Source: Bifidobacteriaceae bacterium
GTDB lineage: Bacteria; Actinomycetota; Actinomycetes; Actinomycetales; WQXJ01
NCBI GenBank assembly: GCA_031272885.1
Contig: JAISSX010000054.1
Coordinates: 1 to 54,245, forward strand
Length of the DNA: 54,245 nt
Direction of reading: 5' to 3'
Shown: one piece after another, positions 1 through 9,500 of the stretch
Layout: every line of letters starts with the position of its first letter
Numbering within the stretch: the stretch's first letter is position 1
Made by a program: the position numbers and the translations under genes
The notes under the pieces: model-generated
What the model saw: the letters and a program-made list of their open reading frames with translations, nothing else
Database searches by the model: none
Told to the model about the DNA's origin: nothing

Positions 1-96
1 GTGGGCCGGAACAACGCGACTGGTGAGGTGTTCTACTACCGGGGTAATGGTGGTGGTTCGTTCCAGGCGGCTGTCAAGATCGCCTCTGGCTGGTAG
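1..96 (+). CDS. C-terminal end of FG-GAP/VCBS-repeat-like protein (5' truncated)
   Basis: Frame 1 is open from the first base and stops with TAG at 94-96, leaving 31 residues. The tail contains a GRNNATGEVFYYRGNGGG-type stretch and a terminal GW. A G-R-N-x-x-T-G-E-x-F-Y-Y-R-G-N pattern is typical of the last blade of FG-GAP/VCBS beta-propeller repeats in secreted actinobacterial proteins, often hydrolases or peptidoglycan-binding proteins. The rest of the gene lies outside the window, so the main function cannot be stated. It converges on the GH94 gene, with a strong hairpin between them. Confidence 0.6.
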   Translation: MGRNNATGEVFYYRGNGGGSFQAAVKIASGW

Positions 97-144
97 GCCT
101 GGCCCGAAGGTTCCGGGGGACGGTTCCGGGGTCACCTGAGGTTG

Positions 145-225
145 CGGGGGTTACGGGGGACGGTTCCGTGTAACACGGGTGACGCGGTCACCCGTGTTAC
201 ACGGAACCGTCCCCAGTAACCCCCG
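145..225. repeat. REP-like palindrome, 39-bp stem and 3-nt loop
   Basis: Bases 145-183 pair with 187-225 around the loop 184-186, with one mismatch (155 against 215). The core is GGGGACGGTTCC read into GGAACCGTCCCC. It lies between the convergent stops at 96 and 316, so it could also terminate transcription in both directions. A diverged relative is at 36619-36697. The GGGGACGGTTCC signature resembles REP/BIME families that, from memory, accompany tyrosine (Y1) transposases. No transposase is in the window. Confidence 0.85.
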
Positions 226-297
226 GGACCCCCGCAACCGGAACCGTCCCCAGTAACCCCTGCAACTCCCGCAACCGGAACCGTCCCCAGTAACCCC
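203..297. repeat. Three direct copies of a 21-bp REP half, period 37 bp
   Basis: The 21-base unit starting GGAACCGTCCCCAG and ending TAACCCC occurs at 203-223, 240-260 and 277-297, exactly 37 bp apart. Similar CCCGCAACC-type spacers sit between copies. The first copy is the right arm of the adjacent palindrome, so the array looks like repeated duplication of one REP half. Confidence 0.85.
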
Positions 298-315
298 CGG
301 GAACCCCGGAACCGG

Positions 316-2796
316 TCAGCCTAGGGTGACCTCGACGTCGTAGACCCGGCCCGGTTCGGGCACCGGCAACACGGCCACGGCACGTTCCAGGGCGGCATCG
401 GGCACCGGGTCAACCGCCACGCCATCGACCACCACTGCAGCCACGCCGCAGCAGACGTTACCCGGGTTGGACACCGTGATGTGGAACGTCCCCCCACGCC
501 AGCGGCGCTGCACCGTGAAACCATCCCAGGCCGCCGGCACACACGGGTCGATCACCAGCGCGTCGTAACCCGGCCGCACGCCCAGGATGTACTGGGTGGC
601 CGCCGTGTACATCCAGCCGGCGGTGCCGGTCAACCAGGGGTTTTCGGCCCGGCCGTACAGGGCGTGGTCCCGGCCGTAGATGAACTGGCAGTAGACGTAT
701 GGTTCGGCCACCCGGACCTCGGCTTGGTCGTTGAACCGGGCCGGCGCCATGGTCTCCCAGTACTCCCAAGCCTGGTCGCCGTGGCCAAGGCGGGCCTCCG
801 CGATGATGGGCCAAGCGTTGGGATGGCAGAAGATGGCGCCGTTCTCCTTGACACCCGGATAGACGCGGGTGACATAGCCCACCGAATCATCCACCGTGGT
901 GTATGACGGCCACAGCAGGTGGGTGCCATAGGGCGAGGCCAGGTGCTGTTTGACCGCCGCCATGGCAGCCTCGGCCCGCTCGCGCGGCGCCGCGCCGCTG
1001 ATCACCGCCCACGGCATGTGCTCCAGGAAGATCTGGCCCTGCGCGTCCAGGTGTGAACCGATGCGAGCGCCCTGCGCCGTGAACCCCCGCAGGTACCAGT
1101 CGCCATCCCACAGGGCGGCGTTGGCGGCGTCGGTGAACTGGGCTGCCCACTGCGTGAACCGCTCAGCATCGGCCGAACGGCCCAGGTGCCCGGCCACTTC
1201 CGCCAGGGCCCGCAGCGCCCAGATGTGCAGGAACGTCACCAGGGCGCTTTGCCCGCCGCCCAGGTTGAGGCAGTCATTCCAGTCCGCCCGCAGGCCCTTC
1301 GCGATGGCGTTGGGCCCCACCTGGCGGGCCGTGAATTCGACCGCCCGCACCAGGTGTTCGTAGATGGTGCCCTCGCCCCCGTCGGCAAACCGCACCACCT
1401 GGTCCAAGAACGCGGCATCGCCGGTTTCCTTGACGTACTGCAACACCGACGGCACCAACCACAAGTGGTCGTCCGAACAGGCATCCTCCAACCCGTGCAA
1501 CTGCTCCTGGTCCGTGCTGGGCAACACGGTGGGCAGCTTGACACCGGGAGGAATGTCCGCCCGTTGGTTCTCGGCAAACAGGTCAGGGTCAAACAGGTGC
1601 AGGCCGTAGCCCTCGGACATTTGGCCGCGCAACAACTGCCAAATCCGCCCGCGCACCGCCTCCGGGTTGGTGTGCGGCACCGACATCAAGTCCTGGGCCG
1701 TGTCCCGGTAGCCCAACCCGGTGCGCCCGCCCACCTCAACGAATGAAGCGAACCGGCTCCACACCACACAGGTTTCGGCTTGGAACAGGTTCCAGGTGCC
1801 CACCATCGTGTTGAAAGTGTCCGATGGCGTGGCGACAGCCAGGGTTTCCCGCTTGGCCTGCCAGTAGTCCCGCAGCGCCTGGAAGGCGGCATCCACTGCC
1901 CCTTCGGCCGCATACTTGTCCCGCATGGTGGCGCCCACGTCGCGGCTGCCGTAGCCCAGCAGGTAGGCCAGGCGAACAGTCTGCCCCGGCGCCAGGTCGA
2001 TGTCGTGTTGCAGCGCCCCGCAGTGGTTCTGGGTGGTGCCCTCCGAACCGGTGCAGGTCCCGGCCACCACGGCCGCCGGGCTGGTTTCATCCGCCCACGG
2101 GCCGATAAACGCCTCACGCCGGCAGTCGAACCCGGCCGGCTGGGTGGTGGCGGTGAAGTAGTGGTAGGTCCAAGGCTCGTAGTAGAAGTCCTCTTGGATG
2201 ATGCCGTCCGCATAGTCAGCCCCAGAGGCATAAAGCGACATCTGGAAGTTCTCGTTGTCGATGGCCACGTTGTGGAAACTGAACTCGACATAGCCGAACA
2301 GGGAGAGGCGCCGCGGCAGGTCGCCCGTGTTGGTGACCGTGACATCCCACAGTTCCAAGTCGTCCTGCAGCGGCACAAACACCCGCTGGGTGGCTTCGAT
2401 GCCACGGTAGGCGGATTCGAACACCGAGTAGCCCAAGCCGTGGCGGGTGCGGTACCGGGCGGTCGCCACGCCATCGGCCACCGGGGCGCCATCGGCTGCC
2501 GCAGCCCCAGAAGCCAGCGGCTTGCCCACCGGCTGCCACGACACCGACCAGAAGTCGCCATCGGCCGCGTCCCGCAGGTAGACGTAGTGGCCGGGCCGGT
2601 CCTTGGGCAGGCCGTTGGGGCGGAAGCGCGTCACCCGGCCCCGCTCCGAGGAGCGGTAGAAGCTGTAGCCGCCGGCGGTCTGGTTGATCACCGTGCACCA
2701 GTCCTTGGTGCCCAGGTAGTTGATCCACGAGGCCGGCAGATCGACCTGGTCGATCACATATTCGTGGGCCTCGGTATCAAAATGGCCGTATCGCAT
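316..2796 (-). CDS. Glycoside hydrolase family 94 phosphorylase, cellobiose phosphorylase type
   Basis: This 826-residue protein matches the length and layout of GH94 cellobiose/cellodextrin phosphorylases: an N-terminal beta-sandwich, a helical linker, an (alpha/alpha)6 catalytic barrel and a C-terminal jelly roll. The start MRYGHFDTEAHEYVI and the stretch PASWINYLGTKDW are typical of cellobiose phosphorylases. The motif RADWNDCLNLGG holds the expected general acid (Asp505 or Asp508). Predicted reaction: cellobiose + phosphate gives alpha-glucose 1-phosphate + glucose, in the cytoplasm. I chose the ATG at 2796 because GGGGAGAA lies just upstream; a TTG at 2814 is possible. The gene follows the mutase fusion gene closely (stop 2823), so the two form one operon. 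No signal peptide is seen. Substrate specificity (cellobiose, cellodextrin or another beta-glucoside) is inferred. Confidence 0.88.
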   Translation of the reverse strand: MRYGHFDTEAHEYVIDQVDLPASWINYLGTKDWCTVINQTAGGYSFYRSSERGRVTRFRPNGLPKDRPGHYVYLRDAADGDFWSVSWQPVGKPLASGAAAADGAPVADGVATARYRTRHGLGYSVFESAYRGIEATQRVFVPLQDDLELWDVTVTNTGDLPRRLSLFGYVEFSFHNVAIDNENFQMSLYASGADYADGIIQEDFYYEPWTYHYFTATTQPAGFDCRREAFIGPWADETSPAAVVAGTCTGSEGTTQNHCGALQHDIDLAPGQTVRLAYLLGYGSRDVGATMRDKYAAEGAVDAAFQALRDYWQAKRETLAVATPSDTFNTMVGTWNLFQAETCVVWSRFASFVEVGGRTGLGYRDTAQDLMSVPHTNPEAVRGRIWQLLRGQMSEGYGLHLFDPDLFAENQRADIPPGVKLPTVLPSTDQEQLHGLEDACSDDHLWLVPSVLQYVKETGDAAFLDQVVRFADGGEGTIYEHLVRAVEFTARQVGPNAIAKGLRADWNDCLNLGGGQSALVTFLHIWALRALAEVAGHLGRSADAERFTQWAAQFTDAANAALWDGDWYLRGFTAQGARIGSHLDAQGQIFLEHMPWAVISGAAPRERAEAAMAAVKQHLASPYGTHLLWPSYTTVDDSVGYVTRVYPGVKENGAIFCHPNAWPIIAEARLGHGDQAWEYWETMAPARFNDQAEVRVAEPYVYCQFIYGRDHALYGRAENPWLTGTAGWMYTAATQYILGVRPGYDALVIDPCVPAAWDGFTVQRRWRGGTFHITVSNPGNVCCGVAAVVVDGVAVDPVPDAALERAVAVLPVPEPGRVYDVEVTLG

Positions 2797-2822
2797 CGCT
2801 TCTATTCTCCCCAACCGGCGCG

Positions 2823-5033
2823 TCAGCGCCCCGCCGCCAAGTCTGACAGGTTGGCCACCAACTGCGCCGCAAGCTCCGGCGTGGAGGCCTCGGCGAAGAT
2901 CCGCAACACCGGTTCGGTGCCGCTGAACCGCAGCAACGCCCAGTTGTCGTTGGGCAGTACAAACTTGAAGCCGTCGAACGTGTCGATACGTTCCACCGGC
3001 AGTCCGGCCAGAGCCTTGGGCGGGTTGGTGGTGATGGCGCGCGGCACGGCCAGGCGCATGTCGGGCGTGGCCGGCAGGCCCGTCTCCTGTGAGTACAGCC
3101 GCCCGGTCAGCCCGTAGACCTGCTCAAGTAGCTGCGACAGGGTTTGGCCGGTACGGGCCAGCATCTCTACCACCAGGGCGCAGGCGAAAATGCCATCCTT
3201 GCCCAGGATGTGCCCCCGGATGGTCAACCCGCCGGAGCTTTCCCCACCCAGCAGCGCGGCATCGTCCAACATGCCTTTGGTGATGTGTTTGAAGCCCACC
3301 GGCACCTCGCGGCTGGTCTCGCCGAAGCGGGCCGCCAACCGGTCCAGCAGGTGGGTGGTGGCCAGGTTGCGCACCACGCCGCCGCGCTCGCCACGCACCT
3401 CGTGGAGGTACCAGTAGACCAGCAGCAGCAGGTCGTTGGTGGTGATGTAGCGGCCGGTCTCATCGACGATGGCGATACGGTCCGCGTCGCCGTCCGTGGC
3501 CAGGCCCAGGTCATACCGGCCCGAGGTCTTGACCATCGAGATCAAGGTTTCCAGGGCTTCTTCATCCGGCGCCGGGGAGCGCCCGCCGAACAGCGGGTTG
3601 TGCCGTTCGTGGATGAACTCCACCCGGCAGCGGGCGTCCGAGAGGATGGTGCCCAGCGTGAGCTGTGACGTGCCATACATCGGGTCCACGATGACGCGCA
3701 GCGGCGCCTGCCGTATCACCGCCACGTCCACAATCTGCTCGATGGCGTCGATGTAGTCGCTGGTCAGGTCGCGTTCGCGCACCAAGCCTGCCCGCTTCGC
3801 CAGGTTCAGGTCGATGGCGACGATGTCGCCCGGTTGCAGTGCGTTGGCTTCCGCCTGGTAGCGGTCGGTTTCGTCTTGCAGCGGTAGCGAGCCGTCCGCC
3901 CGGAAAACCTTCAGGCCGTTCCACTGGGGCGGGTTGTGGCTGGCGGTGAAGACCAGGCCGTAGGCGGCCTGCAGGTGGGGGGCGGCGAACGTGACCAGGG
4001 GGGTGGGGACGTCATCGGGCAACAGGGTGACCGGGATGCCGTTGCCGGCGAAGACCTCCGCGGCGGCCTCGGCTGATTCGCGGGACAGGAAGCGCCGGTC
4101 ACCACCGATCACCACACCCTTGGCCTCCTGGCCCTGGCGGGTGGTTTCGTTGGCGATGGCCTGGGTCAGGCGGCGCACGTTGTGGATGGTGAAACCTTCA
4201 CCGATCTTGGCCCGCCAACCGCCGGTACCGAAGGCGATCTCGCCGGATTCGACGGCGTGCTGGGGGGCGAACAGGCGCTTGATGACAATGTCCGCCGCCT
4301 GGGCCAGTTCCTCTGTTGTGTTGATGCCTTGGACTTCGTCCTGGTCCACGATGGCGTAGCTGGAGGTGGGGACGTTTTCGCTGATCAGCCGGGCCGCCAG
4401 TTCGGTCAGGCGGTGTTCACCGCGCGCCGCCATGGCGTCCAGTTGGGGCATCAGCAAGGCGGCGTCCGCCACGTAGGCGCCCACGTTGACCTCGGTCAGG
4501 GTTTGGTCATGGGTTCGAGTTACGGGGTCGCCTGGAGGTTCGTCGATGCCGAGCAGCCGGCCATGGGCGTCCCGCCGGATGCGGCCGTAGTGACCTGGGT
4601 CGGTCAACTTGGCGGTCAGCAGCGAGAACTGGGCGCCCTTCAGGCGATGGCGGTTCAGCAGGCCGCGCAGGGAGGCGGGCCGCAGCATTGGGGTGTCGCC
4701 GTAGGCGATCAGCACGTCGCCTTCAAGGTGTTCCAGTTGGAAGCGGGCGCAGCGCACCGCATCGCCGGTGCCGGCCTGGACCGTTTGGGGCACGAAGCGC
4801 CAACCCTGGCCCAGGTGCTGCTGCAGCGCGGTTTCGCCTTCCGCCACCACGATGGTGACCTGGTCCTGCGGCACCAAGGTGGTGACGTTGGCTAGTACCA
4901 GGTCGATCACCGTGGCTCCGGCCAAGGGGCGAAGCAGCAGGTCACGGGTGGCTTGGTCCTTGCCGGCGGCCAAGACTACGGCGTGGCAGGGCCGGACTGG
5001 TTGGTGTGGGGTCTGTGATACCGGGGTGACCAC
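2823..5033 (-). CDS. Fusion: GlmU-like nucleotidyltransferase domain + phosphoglucomutase/phosphomannomutase
   Basis: This 736-residue protein has two parts. Residues about 15-250 follow the sugar-1-phosphate nucleotidyltransferase fold of GlmU: AVVLAAGK, QAGTGDAV, AYGDTPML, LTDPGHYGRI and EVNVGAYVAD. The usual G-x-G-T-R-M and P-K-V-L signature is replaced by KDQATRDLLLRPL, so nucleotidyl transfer is uncertain. Residues about 255-736 are a complete phosphohexomutase: FGTGGWRA, the phosphoserine loop TASHNP (Ser365), the metal loop DGDADR (514-519), the sugar loop GGESSGG and the phosphate loop RFSGTEP (702-708). The start is a GTG with only a weak ribosome site. The gene leads a two-gene operon with the GH94 phosphorylase, whose product glucose 1-phosphate would suit either half. 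Mutase activity is likely; the nucleotidyltransferase role is a guess. Confidence 0.87.
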   Translation of the reverse strand: MVTPVSQTPHQPVRPCHAVVLAAGKDQATRDLLLRPLAGATVIDLVLANVTTLVPQDQVTIVVAEGETALQQHLGQGWRFVPQTVQAGTGDAVRCARFQLEHLEGDVLIAYGDTPMLRPASLRGLLNRHRLKGAQFSLLTAKLTDPGHYGRIRRDAHGRLLGIDEPPGDPVTRTHDQTLTEVNVGAYVADAALLMPQLDAMAARGEHRLTELAARLISENVPTSSYAIVDQDEVQGINTTEELAQAADIVIKRLFAPQHAVESGEIAFGTGGWRAKIGEGFTIHNVRRLTQAIANETTRQGQEAKGVVIGGDRRFLSRESAEAAAEVFAGNGIPVTLLPDDVPTPLVTFAAPHLQAAYGLVFTASHNPPQWNGLKVFRADGSLPLQDETDRYQAEANALQPGDIVAIDLNLAKRAGLVRERDLTSDYIDAIEQIVDVAVIRQAPLRVIVDPMYGTSQLTLGTILSDARCRVEFIHERHNPLFGGRSPAPDEEALETLISMVKTSGRYDLGLATDGDADRIAIVDETGRYITTNDLLLLVYWYLHEVRGERGGVVRNLATTHLLDRLAARFGETSREVPVGFKHITKGMLDDAALLGGESSGGLTIRGHILGKDGIFACALVVEMLARTGQTLSQLLEQVYGLTGRLYSQETGLPATPDMRLAVPRAITTNPPKALAGLPVERIDTFDGFKFVLPNDNWALLRFSGTEPVLRIFAEASTPELAAQLVANLSDLAAGR

Positions 5034-5141
5034 GGTGTCTCGATTCTCTGGTGCCTGGTGGTGGCTGCTGGGGGCGTCCAGCCGAGTAGTTAGTTAGGAG
5101 TCTATACAAACTCTTGGCCAGTCACCAACGCCGCAACCCAA

Positions 5142-5184
5142 GTCATCCCGGACGCCAAGATCCCGGCTCTTCGGCCGGGATGAC
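5142..5184. repeat. Nested inverted repeats GTCATCCCGG/CCGGGATGAC
   Basis: Bases 5142-5151 are the inverse of 5175-5184. Inside them ATCCCGGC (5160-5167) pairs with GCCGGGAT (5174-5181) around a TCTTCG loop, so two alternative hairpins are possible. The spacer 5034-5301 otherwise holds the divergent control regions of the mutase fusion and the membrane-protein gene. I could not settle on promoter boxes. Confidence 0.6.
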
Positions 5185-5301
5185 CTTGAAGGAAGCGGCC
5201 GGGATCTCGCCACCCAGGATGGGGACTTCTCCCCATTGCGGCCGGCGGTTCGGTGGAGGAGACTCGGATCACGCTTTCCCTACCCTCCCAGGAGGCCAAA
5301 G

Positions 5302-6411
5302 ATGTCCGTCTACGCCACCCCTCCCGCGCCCTACGGCGCACTGCCTCCCTACACCGGCCAGGCCGTGGCGGCTGCTCCCACTGCCCCCGCCAAGCGGCCG
5401 CCCTTCGCCTGGCGCCTGCTGGTTGGCGCCTTCTGCCTGTGGGGCGCCGTGCTGGCCGAATACCAGAGCGGCAAGTTCTATACGCAGATGATGGTTCAGT
5501 TCCCCGACTTCTTCCAAGAGCACCAGCGGATGGTGCTGAACATTGAAGCAGTCCTCTTTATCTTCGGCCTGGTAGTCATCTTCTGGCTGGCCTGGATCTT
5601 GTCCCCCAAACCAAGGGGACGCGGCGGCATGTTGTTCTTGTGGACTGCGCTCCTGTTGGTGGTGGGCCTGTTGTCCCACCTCTACATCGGCGACGCCGCT
5701 GAACTTCGGGCCGCGACTTGGCTCCAGTTCTCCAGTTTTGCCGACTGGCCCGGCAAGTACTGGCTTTCGTTCCTCATGATGGAACTGTTCGTGGCGGCCT
5801 GCCTGGGGTGCTGGATTGCCCTGCGCCGGCGCCGCGCCAGCGCCTACGGCGCCCTGTTCGTGCCCCTCCTGATGGCCCCGGCCGCCTGGGTGACGATCCA
5901 CGCCACCGACAATCCTGGCATCTTCAACGAGACCGACCTGTGGCTGGGTGGCGTCGCCGCCGGCGCCTGGTTGGCCGCCGCCATGGGCAGCGACAAGCGC
6001 CTGGCCGCCACGGCCTTCGCGGACGGCGCCCCCACCCATAAGGCCGAGATTCCCGCTAGCGCCTTCCTGCCGGAGCGGACCGGCGCCTACGCGCCACCCA
6101 CCCGCGAGTCCGCCCCCACACCGGCGGCCGGCGTACCCCAGGCCGCGACACCCGAGCCCGAGACCTTCGAAACCAGGCCGGCGTCATCGGGCCAGGGTGG
6201 CGCGCACGCCGCCCAGCCCGTCACTTCGCCATCGGAGGCCCAGGTCTTCCGGGTGGGTGACGTGACCGCACCGGCGCCCACGCCCCCGGCCGGCACCCCC
6301 CAGGTGCCAGGTACCCCCGTGCCTCCGCCTCCCCCGCCCGGTTACACGCCATCGGGCCCCACCTCCCCTGGCGGACCAACCTCCCCCGGCCCCGCCCCCT
6401 TTAAGTACTAA
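5302..6411 (+). CDS. Membrane protein with six hydrophobic segments and a Pro-rich tail, function unknown
   Basis: The 369-residue protein starts at an ATG preceded by a perfect AGGAGG (5290-5295). Residues 1-35 are rich in Pro/Ala/Tyr. Hydrophobic segments lie at about 36-54, 78-100, 109-129, 153-174, 182-200 and 211-229. The last ~120 residues are Pro/Ala/Thr-rich and probably disordered. I recognise no enzymatic motif. The layout, a compact helical membrane core with proline-rich ends, is common among uncharacterised actinobacterial membrane proteins. It stands alone, with a divergent operon on one side and an inverted-repeat element before hrpA on the other. Confidence 0.8.
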   Translation: MSVYATPPAPYGALPPYTGQAVAAAPTAPAKRPPFAWRLLVGAFCLWGAVLAEYQSGKFYTQMMVQFPDFFQEHQRMVLNIEAVLFIFGLVVIFWLAWILSPKPRGRGGMLFLWTALLLVVGLLSHLYIGDAAELRAATWLQFSSFADWPGKYWLSFLMMELFVAACLGCWIALRRRRASAYGALFVPLLMAPAAWVTIHATDNPGIFNETDLWLGGVAAGAWLAAAMGSDKRLAATAFADGAPTHKAEIPASAFLPERTGAYAPPTRESAPTPAAGVPQAATPEPETFETRPASSGQGGAHAAQPVTSPSEAQVFRVGDVTAPAPTPPAGTPQVPGTPVPPPPPPGYTPSGPTSPGGPTSPGPAPFKY

Positions 6412-6424
6412 CCCCCCCCTCTCT

Positions 6425-6534
6425 CCTCGCGAGAGTACGGTTATGTAGGTCGGGCCAATTCTGGCCAACCCTCTGACCTGCACAAATGCAAATGATCTCT
6501 CGACCTCGAACTACATAACCGTACTCTCGCGAGG
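6425..6534. repeat. 110-bp non-coding element with perfect 24-bp inverted ends
   Basis: Bases 6425-6448 are the exact reverse complement of 6511-6534, separated by 62 bp. The pairing extends inward after a small bulge, because GGTCG (6448-6452) also pairs with CGACC (6501-6505). Each arm begins with the palindrome CTCGCGAG, and the centre has a small GGCCA/TGGCC hairpin. It has no coding capacity and no clear target-site duplication. It ends one base before the first possible start of hrpA, so it may be a MITE-like insertion or a control element. Confidence 0.85.
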
Positions 6535-6535
6535 A

Positions 6536-9500
6536 ATGGGGGGAGAGAATGGGTGGGTGAGTCTGTCAGCCGGCGCCGTTGCTGCAGGGGCTGTTCCTGC
6601 GGGGGTGGTGATCGCCTATCCGCCCGAGCTGCCCGTCAGCGCCCGGCGCGAACAGATCGCCCAGGCCATCGCCCAGCACCAGGTGGTGATCGTCTCGGGC
6701 GAGACCGGCAGCGGCAAAACCACCCAGATCCCCAAGATCCTGCTTGAGCTGGGCTACGGCAAGGGTCGCGGCCGCGGCCAGGGCGGCATTATTGGCCACA
6801 CCCAGCCGCGCCGCATCGCCGCCCGGTCGGTGGCGGAACGCTTGTCACAGGAACTGGGCACGCCCGTGGGCGGGTTGGTGGGCTACCAGGTCCGTTTCAC
6901 CGACCATTCCGGGCCGGACACCTTGGTCAAGGTGATGACCGATGGCGTGCTGCTGAACCAACTGCAGCGCGACCCGGAACTGCGCCAGTACACGGCCCTG
7001 ATTATCGACGAAGCCCACGAACGCTCCCTCAACATCGACTTTCTGCTGGGCTACCTGTCCAACCTGCTGCCGCGCCGGCCGGACCTGAAGGTGGTCATCA
7101 CCTCGGCCACCATCGACTCGGAACTGTTCGCCGCCCACTTCGGCCCCTCCCCGGAGCAGCCGGCGCCCGTCATCGAGGTGACCGGCCGCACCTACCCGGT
7201 GGAGATCCGCTACCGGCCCATGGACGATGACGCGGAGGCCCAAGACCAGCCGGGCGCCATCGTGCAGGCCGCCCGGGAACTGTTGCGCGAAGGCCCGGGC
7301 GACATCCTGGTGTTCTGTTCCGGCGAACGGGAGATCCGGGACGCCACCGACGCCCTAGTGGGTGACCTGGGGGCGGTGCCGGTAGGTGGCAAGGCGGACC
7401 AGCCCAGCAGGGCCAACCTGGAGATCCTGCCACTCTATTCGCGCCTCAGCGCGGCCGAACAGCACCGCGTGTTCGAACCGCACAGCCGGCGCCGCATCGT
7501 GTTGGCCACCAACGTGGCCGAGACTTCGCTGACGGTGCCTGGCATCCACTACGTGATCGACCCGGGGACGGCCCGCATCTCGCGCTATTCGAAAGCCACC
7601 AAGGTGCAGCGCCTGCCCATCGAGCCGGTGTCCCAGGCCAGCGCCAACCAGCGGGCCGGGCGCTGCGGCCGGGTGGCGGCCGGGGTCTGCATCCGCCTGT
7701 ATTCGCGGGAGGATTTCGACGCCCGGCCGGAGTTCACCGAACCAGAAATCCTGCGCACCTCGCTGGCTTCCGTCATCCTGCAGATGGTCGCCGTAGGGGT
7801 GGCCAAGTCGCCCGATGACGTGGCTCGCTTTCCGTTTGTCCAGCCGCCTGACGCCCGCAACGTGCTCGATGGCGTGCGGCTCCTTGAGGAACTGGGCGCC
7901 CTTGAGACCGAAGGCCGCGGCCGGGCCCGCCTGACCGAGGTGGGCCGGCAGTTGGCCCGCCTGCCGATCGACCCCCGCCTAGCCCGCATGATCGTGGAAA
8001 GCCAGCGGCTTGGCGTGACCAGAGAAGTGGTCATCATTGCGGCGGCCCTGTCGATCCAAGACCCGCGCGAGCGCCCAGCCGAACTGCGCGCCCAGGCCGA
8101 CCAGGCCCACGCCCGCTTCAACGACCCGGCCTCGGAGTTCCTCAGCTTCCTCAACCTGTGGGAATACCTCAAGGCGATGCGGGCCGATTCGTCGTCCTCC
8201 AAGTTCCGCCGCCTGGTGCGGTCCGAATACCTCAACTACCTGCGGTTGCGCGAGTGGCAAGACCTGGTCAAGGAACTGCGGCGGGCCGTCAAGACCCCTA
8301 GCTCGCCGGCCAGCCAGGGCAAACCGGCCCACCCGGCCTCGCGGGACCGGTCGCAGCGCCGCCCCAGCCACGCGACATCGGCCGCTGCTGCCGTGCCAAC
8401 CCCCGCGCCCGCCGCTCCGGCCGAAGAGGCAGCCAACCCGGCCCACCGCTGGAAGCTGACCTGGGACAGCGAACCGATCCACCAGGCGCTGCTGACCGGC
8501 CTACTGTCGCAGATCGGCCAGCAGCAGGTGACCGCCGTCAAGGCCGGGGCCCGTCAGGCCGCTGAACGCGCCGGCCGGCCCGCCGCCCGGCCCAACCGGA
8601 ACGACTACCTGGGAGCCCGCGGCATCCGCTTTGCCATCTTCCCTGGCTCGCCGCTGCACTCGAAGCCGCCGGCCTGGATCATGGCGGCCGAACTGGTGGA
8701 GACCTCGCGCCTGTGGGCCCGGACCGTGGCCAAGATCGACCCGGCCTGGGTGGAGGCCGCCGCCCCCGAACAACTGATCCGCCGCAGCTACGCCGAACCA
8801 CGCTGGTCCGCCAGGCGCGGCGCGGCGGTGATCAACGAGAAGGTGCTGGTGTACGGCCTGCCGGTGGTGGGGGCGCGGCCGGTGCCGTTGGCCCGGGTGG
8901 ACGCCCAGATGGCTCGGGACCTGTTCATCCGCCACGCCCTGGTCCAAGGCGAATGGACCACCCACCATGACTTCTACCGCCGCAACCAGGCCCTGTTGGC
9001 CCAGGCCGAAGAACTGGCGGCCCGGTCCCGCCAGGCCTCGGTAGGCCCGTCCGACCAGGACTTGTTCGCCTTCTACGACGACCGTATCCCGGCCTCGGTG
9101 GTGAGCGCCCGGCACTTCGACGCCTGGTGGAAGAAGGCCCGGGTCAAGACCCCCAAACTGTTGGACCTGGACGCCAAGGCGCTGCGCGGCGAGGTGGCAG
9201 AACGCGGCCGTGGCTTCCCGGACGTCTGGGTCCAAGGCGACCTGAAGTTGCCGCTGACCTATGAGTACGCCCCCGGCCAGGCGCACGATGGCGCCACCTG
9301 CCACATTCCGGTCAGCCTGGCCCCGCAGGTGCGGTCCAACGGTTTCGATTGGCACGTCCCTGGCCTGCGGCCAGACCTGGTGGCGGCGTTGATCAAGGCG
9401 CTGCCGAAGAAGGACCGGACGTTCCTGTTGCCGGCCGCGGACACGGCCCGCCAAGCGGTGGAACGCCTGGGCAGCCCGGATGAATGGCCGGGCCGGGACG

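Noticed and set aside
203..297. CRISPR array
   Set aside because: Three 21-bp repeats at 37-bp period have similar, not unique, spacers and derive from the adjacent palindrome; there are no cas genes.
1780..3117. Long plus-strand open frame opposite the GH94 and mutase genes
   Set aside because: It is a G/C-driven shadow of the minus-strand genes, with low-complexity translation and no family match.
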